Both the position numbers and the translations under genes were made by a program. From Ramlibacter montanisoli (GTDB taxonomy: Bacteria > Pseudomonadota > Gammaproteobacteria > Burkholderiales > Burkholderiaceae_C): a DNA stretch of 64,000 nt. Position 1 is the stretch's first letter, and the number at the start of each line of letters is the position of its first letter. The notes beneath the pieces were generated by a model. It was not told where the DNA came from and ran no database searches. It saw only the letters and a list, made by a program, of their open reading frames with translations. The stretch covers positions 3,472,001-3,536,000 of the forward strand of contig NZ_JABFCS010000001.1 of the NCBI RefSeq assembly GCF_013087525.1, in the 5' to 3' direction. Shown piece after piece: positions 29,000 to 37,471 of the stretch.

Positions 29000-29099
29000 C
29001 GACTGGTCCCCTGGTGGGCGCCTTTCGCGCCACGGATTGCGCCATTGAGGCATCGCCGCAACGAGCCTTGTGCATTGCAGCAAATTGCGGGCTATACTG

Positions 29100-29240
29100 G
29101 TTTCACAGCATAGCGATTCCGCTAGGCCCCGCCCGCGAAGCAGCTGGTTTCCCCACTGCCCCGCCGGCCTCGACGCTTGTCTCCTCCACCTCTCCTTTGG
29201 TGGATTTAGCCTCCGGGTCGCAAGGTCCGGGGCTTTTTTC
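29100..29240 (+). ncRNA. Candidate small RNA or ilvA leader
   Basis: A -10-like TATACT at 29093-29098 is followed, after about 110 bases without an ATG, by a stem CCACC/GGTGG (29186-29190, 29199-29203) whose loop is TCTCCTTT, and by the intrinsic terminator at 29208-29239. CTCCTCC just before the stem and CTCCT in the loop are complementary to Shine-Dalgarno sequences, a common plan of trans-acting RNAs. Because it ends in a terminator 45 bases before ilvA, it could equally be an attenuated ilvA leader. Name and targets unknown; not matched to a known family by eye. Confidence 0.45.
29208..29239 (+). terminator. Intrinsic terminator upstream of ilvA
   Basis: AGCC-T-CCGG (29208-29216) pairs with CCGGGGCT (29227-29234): eight base pairs with one bulged T and a ten-base loop, followed by six T at 29234-29239. 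It points towards ilvA on the plus strand. The osmC gene upstream is on the other strand, so this terminator serves a transcript starting within 29100-29205. Confidence 0.7.
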
Positions 29241-29283
29241 TTGTCAGGGGCCGGTCCGGGGCGCCTCTTATGATTCCCGCGCC

Positions 29284-30853
29284 ATGAAAAAACACCTGCA
29301 GCCGGAGGATTACCTCAAGAAGATCCTCACGGCGCGCGTCTACGACGTCGCCGTCGAATCGCCGCTGGAGCCCGCGCGCGCTGAGCCGCAGGCTGCACAA
29401 CAAGGTGCTCCTCAAGCGCGAAGACCAGCAGCCGGTCTTCAGCTTCAAGCTGCGCGGCGCCTACAACAAGATGGCGCACCTGGCCCCCGAGCAACTCGAA
29501 CGCGGAGTGATCTGCGCCTCCGCCGGCAACCACGCGCAGGGCGTGGCGCTGGCCGCGCACAAGATGGGCGCGCGGGCCGTGGTCGTCATGCCGGTGACCA
29601 CGCCGCAGGTGAAGGTGGATGCGGTCAAGGCGCTGGGTGGCGAGGTCGTGCTGCACGGCGACAGCTACTCCGATGCCTACGAGCACTCGATCCAGCTGTG
29701 CGAGCGGGAGCAGCTCACCTTCGTGCACCCCTTCGACGACCCCGACGTGATCGCCGGCCAGGGCACCATCGCCATGGAGATCCTGCGCCAGCACCAGGGG
29801 CCGCTGGACGCGGTGTTCGTCGCCATCGGCGGCGGCGGCCTGATCGCCGGGGTGGCCAGCTACATCAAGTGCGTGCGCCCCGAAGTGAAGGTGATCGGCG
29901 TGCAGATGAGCGATTCGGACGCGATGGCGCGCTCGGTCGCGGCGAAGAAGCGGGTCACGCTGGGCGACGTGGGCCTGTTCTCCGACGGCACGGCGGTCAA
30001 GCTGGTGGGCGAGGAGACCTTCCGCCTGGCGCGCGAGCTGGTCGACGAATTCATGCTGGTGGACACCGACGCGGTGTGCGCGGCGATCAAGGACGTCTTC
30101 GTCGACACCCGCAGCATCGTCGAGCCGGCAGGCGCGCTGGCGGTGGCCGCGATCAAGCAGTACGTGGCGCAGCACAAGCGCCGCGGCGAGACCTACGCGG
30201 CGATCCTCTGCGGCGCCAACATGAACTTCGACCGCCTGCGCTTCGTCGCGGAGCGCGCCGAGGTCGGCGAGGAGCGCGAGGCGCTGTTCGCCGTGACGAT
30301 TCCGGAGGAGCGCGGCAGCTTCCGCCGCTTCTGCGAGCTCATCGGCACCCTTCCGGGCGGCGCCCGCAACGTGACGGAGTTCAACTACCGCATCGGCGAC
30401 GCGGAGCAGGCCCACGTGTTCGTCGGCCTCACCACCCACGGCAAGGGCGAGTCGACCAGGATAGCGGCGAACTTCAGCCGCCACGGCTTCGACGCGCTGG
30501 ACCTCACGCACGACGAACTGGCCAAGGAACACATCCGGCACATGGTGGGCGGGCCTTCGCCGCTGGCGCAGGACGAGCGCCTGCTGCGCTTCGTGTTCCC
30601 GGAGCGGCCGGGCGCGCTGATGAAGTTCCTGTCGCACATGCGCCCCAGCTGGAACATCTCCCTGTTCCATTACCGCAACCAGGGCGCGGACTATGGCCGC
30701 ATCCTGGTGGGCCTGCAGGTGCCGCGCAGCGACGACAAGGCCTTCCAGTCCTTCCTCGACACCCTGGGCTATCCCTCTTTCGAGGAGACCGCCAATCCGG
30801 TCTACCAGCTGTTCCTGCGCAGCCGGCCCCACGGCAAGCCCACGGCTGGGTAG
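29284..30853 (+). CDS. ilvA: Threonine dehydratase, biosynthetic (frameshifted)
   Basis: PLP enzyme converting threonine to 2-oxobutanoate for isoleucine synthesis. The catalytic lysine lies in VFSFKLRGAYNKM and the phosphate-binding loop is AIGGGGLIAG. Two C-terminal ACT-like regulatory repeats (ALFAVTIPEERGSFRRFCEL and LLRFVFPERPGALMKFLSHM) show the allosteric biosynthetic form. The N terminus (MKKHLQPEDYLKKILTARVY) is separated from the body by a shift at about 29380 (ESPLEPAR|LSRRLHNKVLLKRED). The restored length of about 522 residues is normal. Confidence 0.93.
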
Positions 30854-30861
30854 CATCCGGG

Positions 30862-31596
30862 GTGCCTGCCATTCGTGACACCCTGAATATCTTCGCGCGC
30901 CAGTTCTCGCTGGCGCTGCACCACTCCACCCGCGTCCGCCTGGGAGGCCCGCTGGCGCCCCCGGAGGACGCCGACCCCGATGCGCTGCGCGCGAGCGACG
31001 CGCACCTGCCCGGAACGGGCTGGATCGTCGGCGTCGCCGCCTGCCTGCTGTTCGCGCTGGTCGGACTGCTGCTGCGCGCCAGCCCCTGGGGCGCCGCAGC
31101 CGCCGCCGTCGTGAGCACCATCCTCACCGTGGTGCTCACCGGCGCGCGCCACGAGAGCGCCGCCTTCCGGGCCGCCGAGCGCCTGGGCAGCGGCCAGGGC
31201 TTCGGCGTGCTGGCCGTGCTGCTGCTGCTGGCGGGGAAGATCGTGCTGCTGGCGGCGATCGCTTCCGTTTCGGAGGCGGGGGTGCTGGCCGCGCTGTTCG
31301 CGGCCCACGTCACTTCCCGGTTCGCACCGGTGGTGGCCACCCGCTGGCTCGGGGACCGGCATGACGTGCGCGCCCTGCGCATCGGCGCGCTCTGGTGCGT
31401 CGTGCCGCTGCTGCTGATGTTCCCCGCGAGCGGCTGGGCCTTCCCGCTGCTGGCCGTCCTGCTGGCGGCGAGCATCTCCTATGGCGTGCTGTGGCTGTGG
31501 GAACGGCGCTTCGGTCCGGGCGCGCAGGAGGACGCGGGCGCCCTGCAGCAGGTGTGGGAACTGGCCTTCTACCTGGGTGCGGCGATCGGCGCCTGA
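30862..31596 (+). CDS. Degenerate CobS-like membrane protein
   Basis: A 244-residue polytopic membrane protein starting at GTG 30862, eight bases after ilvA. The layout and several stretches follow adenosylcobinamide-GDP ribazoletransferase (CobS): the N-terminal FARQFSLALHHSTRV, then LRASDAHLPGTGWIVGVAA, LLLLAGKIVLLAAIA and AAHVTSRFAPVVATRWLG. However, the acidic motif that in CobS reads about TGALHEDGLADTADG is here TGARHESAAFRAAERLG, so three aspartates are lost. No other cobalamin gene is nearby. Possibly a pseudo-enzyme or a member with a new role. Confidence 0.65.
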   Translation: MPAIRDTLNIFARQFSLALHHSTRVRLGGPLAPPEDADPDALRASDAHLPGTGWIVGVAACLLFALVGLLLRASPWGAAAAAVVSTILTVVLTGARHESAAFRAAERLGSGQGFGVLAVLLLLAGKIVLLAAIASVSEAGVLAALFAAHVTSRFAPVVATRWLGDRHDVRALRIGALWCVVPLLLMFPASGWAFPLLAVLLAASISYGVLWLWERRFGPGAQEDAGALQQVWELAFYLGAAIGA

Positions 31597-32058
31597 GCCC
31601 CGAGGGGCGAGCGCACCGGCGGCAGTTCCAGGATGACCTGCGTCGGCCCGCTGGCCAGCACCGCCTGGCGGCCGCGCACCGACTGCAGCACCACGCCCTC
31701 CTCGATGGTGGAGCCCACGCGGTAAGGCCGGGCCGGCTTGCCGTCCACCGAGATCACCGCGGCCCCCGCGCCGGAACGCCGCCGCCGCGGCCACGCCCAA
31801 GAGCTGGAAGCGGGAGGCGAGCGCCACCGCCGGCGCCGGCGCCGCCATGGCGCCCGCGACGGGCGAGTTGCCCAGCAGGCGTGCGAGCGCCTCCGGATCC
31901 ACCGCGGCCAGCTGCCGTGACGGGGACAAGGGCACGCTGGGCGAACGCTCGCTGCCGGCGAGCCGCAGTCCCCAGAAGACCGCGCTGCCCGCCGCCAGCC
32001 CCCACAGCGCGAAGGTGGCGGCGCGGACGATCCAGGGGTCGGGGCTCGCGCTCAACAT
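31569..32058 (-). CDS. gspC: Type II secretion inner-membrane protein GspC (frameshifted)
   Basis: The chain begins SPDPWIVRAATFALWGLAAG, a membrane anchor at about 8-30, and after a Pro/Ser-rich linker has the HR domain: RFQLLGVAA... then, after a shift near 31763-31790, AVISVDGKPARPYRVGSTIE and VVLQSVRGRQAVLASG. GspC links the outer-membrane secretin to the inner-membrane platform. There is no PDZ domain (about 163 residues in total), as in short betaproteobacterial forms. It is divergent from gspG with 21 bases between the starts, and its end overlaps the CobS-like gene by 28 bases. Confidence 0.75.
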
Positions 32059-32079
32059 GCGCGGATTATCATTGAACCG

Positions 32080-32536
32080 ATGTTGTCCACCCCCGCCTCC
32101 CGACTGCGTGCGCGTTTGCGCGTGCAGGCCGCCCACGCCGGCTTCACCCTGATCGAGCTGATGGTGGTGCTGGTCATCATCGGCGTGCTCGCCGCGCTGA
32201 TCGTGCCCAACGTGCTGGACCGCGCCGACGACGCGCGCCACCGCGGCCAAGACCGACGTGAACAACCTGATGCAGGCGCTGAAGCTCTACAAGCTGGACA
32301 ACCAGCGCTATCCCACCGGCGAGCAGGGCCTGCCGGCGCTGGTGGCGCGGCCGACGACGGGGCCGGTTCCGCCGAACTGGAAGCCCTACCTGGAGAAGCT
32401 GCCCAACGACCCCTGGGGCCGGCCCTACCAGTACCTCAACCCCGGCGTGAAGGGCGAGATCGACGTGATGTCCTTCGGCGCCGACGGGCAGGCCGGCGGC
32501 GAGGGCAAGAATGCCGACGTCGGCTCCTGGCAATAG
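32080..32536 (+). CDS. gspG: Major pseudopilin GspG (frameshifted)
   Basis: Main subunit of the T2SS pseudopilus. The prepilin peptidase site is HAG/FTLIELMVVLVIIGVLAAL with cleavage after Gly21 and Glu5 of the mature chain present. A shift at about 32233-32240 separates NVLDRADDAR from TAAKTDVNNLMQALKLYKLD. The C-terminal part (PNDPWGRPYQYLNPGVKGEI...FGADGQAGGEGKNADVGSW) is the GspG calcium-binding region. First gene of the gspGHIJKLMNDE unit. Confidence 0.92.
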
Positions 32537-32980
32537 GGCCGCGCGCGAGGTCCTGCTGCGCCGGCTGGCGGCCGGCTTCACGCTGCTCGAACTGCTGGTG
32601 GTGGTGGCGATCATCGCCGTCGCCTCCGCGGGCGTCTCCTTCGCCCTGCGCGACGCCGCCGGCCTGCCGCTCGAACGCGACGCCCAGCGCCTGGCCGCCC
32701 TGCTCGAATCGGCCCGTGCCCGCTCGCGCATGAGCGGACAGGCCGTGCGCTGGGTGGCGACCCCCGGGGCTTCCGCTTCGAGGGACTGCCGCGCGACGCG
32801 CTGCCGCAGAACTGGCTGGCCGAGGACACGCGGGTGCAGGGACGCGGCGTCCTCGTGCTCGGCCCGGACCCCGTCATCGGGCGGCAGGAAGTGGTGCTCA
32901 CCAGCGCGGCGCACCCCGAACGCAGCATCCGCATCGCCACCGACGGCGTGCGCCCCTTCACCGCCGGCACGCCGCCATGA
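32511..32980 (+). CDS. gspH: Minor pseudopilin GspH (frameshifted)
   Basis: The N terminus carries LRRLAAG/FTLLELLVVVAIIAV, a prepilin site with cleavage after Gly22. Its start overlaps the gspG end by 26 bases in another frame. One base is missing at 32761-32769: RWVATPG continues as GFRFEGLPRDALPQNWLAED and ends RPFTAGTPP at TGA 32978-32980, overlapping the gspI start (ATGA). Restored length is about 157 residues, usual for GspH. Confidence 0.85.
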
Positions 32981-33333
32981 AGCGCGCGCGCGGCTTCACG
33001 CTGATCGAGGTGCTGGTGTCGCTGGGCATCGTGGCGATCGCGCTGGTCGCCGGCCTGCAGGCGAGCGCCGCGCTCACCAGCAACGCGCAGCGCCAGAGCG
33101 ACATGGTGCTGGCGCAGCTGTGCGCGGAAAACGAGCTGGTCCGGCTGAAGCTCGCCAGGCAGCTGCCGGCGGTGGGCGACAGCGAGGAAGCGTGCGAGCA
33201 GGCCGGCCAGGCCTTCGTCGTGCGGGTGAAGGTCTCGCCCACGCCGAACCCGAGCTTCCGCCGCGTCGACGCGCACGTGCTGGCCAACGCCACGCCGCTG
33301 CTGCGCATTTCCACCGTCATGGGGCGCTTCTGA
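32977..33333 (+). CDS. gspI: Minor pseudopilin GspI
   Basis: A 118-residue intact pseudopilin with the prepilin site MKRARG/FTLIEVLVSLGIVAI, cleaved after Gly6. The globular part has RVKVSPTPNPSFRRVDAHV. GspI is the core of the pseudopilus tip complex with GspJ and GspK. Overlaps at both ends (ATGA with gspH, TGATG with gspJ) point to translational coupling. Confidence 0.92.
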   Translation: MKRARGFTLIEVLVSLGIVAIALVAGLQASAALTSNAQRQSDMVLAQLCAENELVRLKLARQLPAVGDSEEACEQAGQAFVVRVKVSPTPNPSFRRVDAHVLANATPLLRISTVMGRF

Positions 33334-33989
33334 TGCGGCACGCACGCGGCTTCACGCTGGTCGAACTGCTGGTGGCGCTGTTCGCGCTGGCACTGCTGGC
33401 GTCTCTCAGCTGGCAGGGCCTGGACGGCATGATCCGCGCGCGCCAGCAGACCGAGGCGCGCACGGACGAAGTGCTGGCGTTGCAGACCGGCCTGGCGCAA
33501 TGGGCCGCCGACCTCGATGCGGTGACGCCTTTCCCGCCCACCGCGGCGATCGAATGGAATGGCCGCGTGCTGCGCCTCACGCGCCGCAGCAGCCTGTCGC
33601 CCGCCGAAGGCGTGCGCGTCGTCGGCTGGACGCGGCGCGAGGGCCGCTGGCTGCGCTGGGAGTCGGTCCCGCTGTTCACCCGCGGGGATCTCGACGCGGC
33701 CTGGCTGGAGGCCGACCTGTGGTCGCAGAAACCCAGCGACGCCATGCGGCGGCAGGAAGTGCTGATCGGGCCGCTGGAGGACTGGCAGATCTTCTTCTTC
33801 CGCGAGAACGCCTGGACCCATCCGCTCTCCACCGCGGCGGGCAGCGGCGCCGGCGCGCCGCAGGCCGCGGCGGCGCGCGGCGGCAGCGCCCTGCCCGACG
33901 GCGTGCGCCTGGTGCTGCAGCTTCCGGGCGGGCGGGCGATCTCCGGCCGGCTGCAGCGCGACTGGATGCGGCCGACGCTGACGCCATGA
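33333..33989 (+). CDS. gspJ: Minor pseudopilin GspJ
   Basis: A 218-residue intact tip pseudopilin: MRHARG/FTLVELLVALFALAL with cleavage after Gly6, then GMIRARQQTEARTDEVLALQ in the long helix. A Gly/Ala-rich insert (AAGSGAGAPQAAAARGG, about 170-187) interrupts the C-terminal domain and looks lineage-specific. The start ATG shares one base with the gspI stop; the stop overlaps the gspK start. Confidence 0.92.
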   Translation: MRHARGFTLVELLVALFALALLASLSWQGLDGMIRARQQTEARTDEVLALQTGLAQWAADLDAVTPFPPTAAIEWNGRVLRLTRRSSLSPAEGVRVVGWTRREGRWLRWESVPLFTRGDLDAAWLEADLWSQKPSDAMRRQEVLIGPLEDWQIFFFRENAWTHPLSTAAGSGAGAPQAAAARGGSALPDGVRLVLQLPGGRAISGRLQRDWMRPTLTP

Positions 33990-34951
33990 AGAAGCACGCC
34001 CAACGCGGTGCCGCCCTGCTCGCGGCCATGCTGACGGTGGCGCTGGTGGCCACCTTCGCCGCCGCCGCTCTCTGGCAGCAGTGGCGCACGGTGGAGGTCG
34101 AGGCGGCCGAGCGTTCGCGCATGCAGTCCGCCTGGATCCTCAATGGCGCGCTCGACTGGGCGCGCCTGATCCTGCGCGAGGACTTCAACGCCGACCGCAC
34201 CGACCACCTGGCCGAACCCTGGGCCGTGCCGCTGCAGGAGGCGCGCCTGTCCACCTTCCTGGCCGCCGACCCGGGCAACAACATGGACCTGGGCGATGCG
34301 CAGGACGTGTTCCTCTCCGGCGAGATCGGCGACCTGCAGGCGCGGCTGAACCTGGGCGCGCTGGTGCAGGCCGGCTCGCTGCAGCCCAAGCTCCTCGAGT
34401 CCTTCGAGCGCCTGTTCGACGTGCTCGGGCTGCCGCAGGCGCAGCTCGCGCAGCTGGCGGAGAACCTGCGCTTCGGCTCCGACATCAGCATCGACAACCG
34501 CAACGCCGCCCGCGCGCCGCTCGTGCCGCAGCGCGTCGAACAGCTGGCCTGGCTGGGAGTGGCGCCGGAAACCGTGGCGGCGCTCGAGCCTTACGTGACG
34601 GTGCTGCCCTCCGCTTCGACCAAGGTGAACCTCAACACCGCGTCGGCTGAAGTGTTGTACGCCACGGGCAGGAACATGAGCCTGGCCGACGCCAAGCGGC
34701 TGGTGGCCGAGAGGGAAAGGCAGCACTTCCGCAACGTGTCCGATGCCAACAAGCTGGTGCCAGGCGCGACCTTCGACCTCACCACGACCTCGGTCGACAC
34801 GCAGTACTTCGAAGTGCGCGGCCGGCTGCGCATCGACAAGGTGGTCATCGAGGAGCGTTCGATCCTGCAGCGCACCGGTCCGACCGTGCGCACCTTGCAG
34901 CGCGAACGCGGAGCTTCCGAGGGTTTCGCGCAGGCGGGGGTGCGCCGCTGA
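33986..34951 (+). CDS. gspK: Minor pseudopilin GspK
   Basis: A 321-residue tip pseudopilin. The leader is MKKHAQRG/AALLAAMLTVALVAT, lacking Glu at position 5 of the mature chain, as is typical of GspK. Later segments, IGDLQARLNLGALVQ and TKVNLNTASAEVLYATG, are conserved in the family (helix-hairpin-helix-like SAM repeats). Intact; the gspL start is 33 bases further, behind a promoter-like sequence. Confidence 0.9.
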   Translation: MKKHAQRGAALLAAMLTVALVATFAAAALWQQWRTVEVEAAERSRMQSAWILNGALDWARLILREDFNADRTDHLAEPWAVPLQEARLSTFLAADPGNNMDLGDAQDVFLSGEIGDLQARLNLGALVQAGSLQPKLLESFERLFDVLGLPQAQLAQLAENLRFGSDISIDNRNAARAPLVPQRVEQLAWLGVAPETVAALEPYVTVLPSASTKVNLNTASAEVLYATGRNMSLADAKRLVAERERQHFRNVSDANKLVPGATFDLTTTSVDTQYFEVRGRLRIDKVVIEERSILQRTGPTVRTLQRERGASEGFAQAGVRR

Positions 34952-34966
34952 AGCGGGACCGCCCCC

Positions 34967-34972
34967 TACAAT
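34967..34972 (+). promoter_or_regulatory. Promoter-like -10 box before gspL
   Basis: TACAAT lies 12 bases before the gspL ATG in the only gap of the gsp unit larger than 10 bases. Boxes of this type close to the start codon are frequent in Burkholderiales. No convincing -35 is seen (GCGGGA region), so an internal promoter is only suggested. Confidence 0.3.
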
Positions 34973-34984
34973 GCCCCGCACTCC

Positions 34985-36193
34985 ATGAGCTCCCTCCTCG
35001 TTTCGCTGCCCCTCGAGCCGGCCACCAACGCGACCGAGTGGGCCTACGCGCTGACGGCCGGCGGCAGCACTCTGGCGGACCACGGCAAGGCGCGCGCCGC
35101 CCTGCTGCCCGCACCGCGCGGCACCGGCGCCGAAGTGGTCGCCGTGGTGCCGGTGCAGGCGCTGTCCTGGCACCGCGTCGACCTGCCGCGCGGCGTCGCC
35201 CCAGGCACGCCGCGCCTGCGCGCCGCGCTGGAGGGGCTGCTGGAAGAACAGCTGCTGGACGACACCGAGGCCGTGCACCTCGCGCTGCAACCCGGCGCCC
35301 GCGCGGGCGAGCCGGCCTGGGTGGCGATCTGCGACCGCGCCTGGCTGCGCAACGCGCTGCAGCTGCTCGATGCCGCCGGCCGCCCGGTCAGCCGCATCGT
35401 TCCCGAGTTCGCGCCGGAAGGGCCGCTGTCGCTGGTGGCCACCGGCGACGAGGAGCAGCCGCAGGTGGTCGCCAGCAGCTCCGAGGGCGTGCTGACGCTG
35501 CCCCTGACCGCCGCCACCCTGCCGCTGCTGCCCGCCCTGCCGGCCGACGCAGCGCGCTTCGCCGAGCCGGCCGTCGCCGCCATCGCCGAACAGCTGCTGC
35601 CGCAGCCCTGGACGCTGCAGCAGGCGCCGCAGCGCTGGGTGCAGTCCGCCGGCAGCCGCTGGGACCTGGCGCAGTTCGACTTCGCCAGTTCGACGCGGGC
35701 CCGGGCCCTGAAGAAGCTCGCCACCGGCTGGAGCGAGCTGCTGCGCGCCCCCGCATGGCGGCCGGCGCGCTGGGCCGCCGTGGCGCTGCTGGTGCTGAAC
35801 GTGCTGGGACTCAACGCCTGGGCCTGGAAGGAGCGCGCCAGCCTGGACGGCAAGCGCGAGGCCGTGCGCGCGACCTTGCGCGAGACCTTCCCGCAGGTGA
35901 AGGTGATCGTCGATGCGCCGGTGCAGATGGAACGCGAGGTCGCGGCCCTGCGCCAGCAGACCGGCATGGCCTCGGCGCGCGACATCGATGCGCTGCTGGG
36001 GGCGCTCGCGTCCGCGCTGCCGGCCTCGCGCACGCCCAACACGATCGAATACGGCGGCGGCCAGCTGCGCGCCACCGGTATCGTGCTGACGCCGGAAGAA
36101 TTCCGCGGCGTGGCCTCGCACCTGAAGGCGCTGGGCTACGCCGCCGCCAGCGAAGGCGGGGTGCTGGTGCTGAACGCGGAGGACGTGCGGTGA
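34985..36193 (+). CDS. gspL: Type II secretion platform protein GspL
   Basis: A 402-residue bitopic membrane protein. The N-terminal cytoplasmic actin-like domain (about 1-245) recruits the GspE ATPase, a membrane helix lies at about 258-277 (WAAVALLVLNVLGLNAWAW), and a periplasmic ferredoxin-like domain closes the chain (NTIEYGGGQLRATGIVLTPE). Intact. The end overlaps the gspM start as GTGA. Confidence 0.9.
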   Translation: MSSLLVSLPLEPATNATEWAYALTAGGSTLADHGKARAALLPAPRGTGAEVVAVVPVQALSWHRVDLPRGVAPGTPRLRAALEGLLEEQLLDDTEAVHLALQPGARAGEPAWVAICDRAWLRNALQLLDAAGRPVSRIVPEFAPEGPLSLVATGDEEQPQVVASSSEGVLTLPLTAATLPLLPALPADAARFAEPAVAAIAEQLLPQPWTLQQAPQRWVQSAGSRWDLAQFDFASSTRARALKKLATGWSELLRAPAWRPARWAAVALLVLNVLGLNAWAWKERASLDGKREAVRATLRETFPQVKVIVDAPVQMEREVAALRQQTGMASARDIDALLGALASALPASRTPNTIEYGGGQLRATGIVLTPEEFRGVASHLKALGYAAASEGGVLVLNAEDVR

Positions 36194-36669
36194 ACGCGCA
36201 GCAGCTGCGCCAGCGCTGGGCCGGCTTCGCGCCGCGCGAACGCGCACTGATCCTCGCCGCGGCGGCCCTGGTGGCGATCGCCCTGGCGTGGTGGATCGCC
36301 CTCGCCCCGGCCCTCGCCACCCTGCGCAACGCCGACGCGCAGCACCGCGCGCTGGACGCGCAGCTGCTGCACATGAAGCGGCTGCAGGCGCAGGCCCGGG
36401 CGATGCAGTCGCAGCCGCGCCAGAACGGCGACGAGGCCCTGCGCCAGCTGGAGGGGGCGATCCGCCAGCAGCTCGGAGTGAGCGCGCGCTACAACATCGC
36501 CGGCGAGCGCGTCACGGTCACGCTCACCAACACGCCCGCCCCGGCCCTGGCCCAATGGCTCACGCAGGTCCGCACCAACGCGCGGGCCATCCCGGGCGAG
36601 GCCAGGCTGGCGCGCAATCCGGCCGGCGGCTGGGACGGCAGCCTGGTGCTGACGCTGCCCGCCCGCTGA
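36190..36669 (+). CDS. gspM: Type II secretion platform protein GspM
   Basis: A 159-residue protein starting at GTG 36190, overlapping the gspL stop. A cytoplasmic N terminus is followed by a helix at about 20-40 (ALILAAAALVAIALAWWIAL), a coiled stretch (ALDAQLLHMKRLQAQARAMQ) and the small periplasmic domain (VTVTLTNTPAPALAQWLTQV). Works with GspL. Intact. Confidence 0.9.
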   Translation: MNAQQLRQRWAGFAPRERALILAAAALVAIALAWWIALAPALATLRNADAQHRALDAQLLHMKRLQAQARAMQSQPRQNGDEALRQLEGAIRQQLGVSARYNIAGERVTVTLTNTPAPALAQWLTQVRTNARAIPGEARLARNPAGGWDGSLVLTLPAR

Positions 36670-37465
36670 CGCCCCGTGGCGCGAACACGACGAGCCCGCG
36701 CGCGGCACCCTGGTCCTGGGCCGTGGCCGGCGGCGTGCTGGGCGTCCTGTGCGCGCTGGTCCTGTTCGCCCCCGCCCGCTGGCTGGCGGCAGCGGTGGAG
36801 CGCGCCACCGGCGCCCAGGTGCTGCTGCTCGATACGCGCGGCACCGTCTGGGACGGCTCGGCGCAGCTGGTGCTGACCGGGGGTTCCGGCAGCACCGATG
36901 CCGCGGCCCTGCCCGGGCGGGTGTCCTGGGAGCTGCATGCGCTGTGGGACGGCGCGGCCGCCCGCGTGCGCACCGAATGCTGCACGCCGCAGCCACTGGA
37001 CCTGCGCGCCCGCTGGCGCCCGGGCGGCATGCGGCTTCAGGTCGGGGACGCCGTTTCGCAGTGGCCGGCGCGCGTGGTGGCGGGCCTGGGCACCCCTGGA
37101 ACACATTGCAACTGGATGGTGAAGTAAGGCTCACCACGCAGGGGCTTTCAGTAGAATGGGTCGAAGGTCGTCCGGTGGTTGCCGGGCGGGCCGAGTTGGT
37201 GGCGCTGCGCGTCGCGTCGCGCCTTTCTACGCTGAGGCCCATGGGCAGCTACCGCATTACCCTGGAAGGCGGCTCGCAGGCCACGCTGCGGCTGGAAACC
37301 CTGGAAGGCAGCCTGCAGCTGTCGGGGACCGGGCAGTGGGTCGGGCGCCGCCTGCGCTTCCGCGGCGAAGCCAGTGCCGTCCCCGGGCGGGAGGCCGCGC
37401 TCGCGAACCTCCTGAACATCATCGGGCGCCGCACCGGCGAGCGCTCGCTCATCTCGATAGGCTAG
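36666..37465 (+). CDS. gspN: Type II secretion protein GspN (frameshifted)
   Basis: The frame contains a membrane helix (AVAGGVLGVLCALVLFAP) and the GspN core (ATGAQVLLLDTRGTVWDGSA, then WNTLQLDGEVRLTTQGLSV and GSYRITLEGGSQATLRLETL). One C is missing in the run at 37093-37096. No ATG or GTG precedes the helix in frame: the options are a CTG at 36666 overlapping the gspM stop, or GTG 36723 inside the helix, so the start is uncertain. Role in secretion is accessory. Confidence 0.78.
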
Positions 37466-37471
37466 CGCCGC

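Noticed and set aside
29270..29287. A five-codon ORF (MIPAP) overlapping the ilvA start as a leader peptide
   Set aside because: It has no branched-chain codon run and lies after the terminator, so it cannot act as an attenuator peptide.
29014..31596. An 860-residue ORF containing the IlvA N terminus and the CobS-like protein
   Set aside because: An artefact of the shift at 29380; most of its middle is antibiotic-like Arg/Gly-rich noise opposite in frame to IlvA.
33317..36247. A 976-codon minus-strand ORF over gspJ-gspL
   Set aside because: Shadow of the gsp genes, with no start signal or family match.
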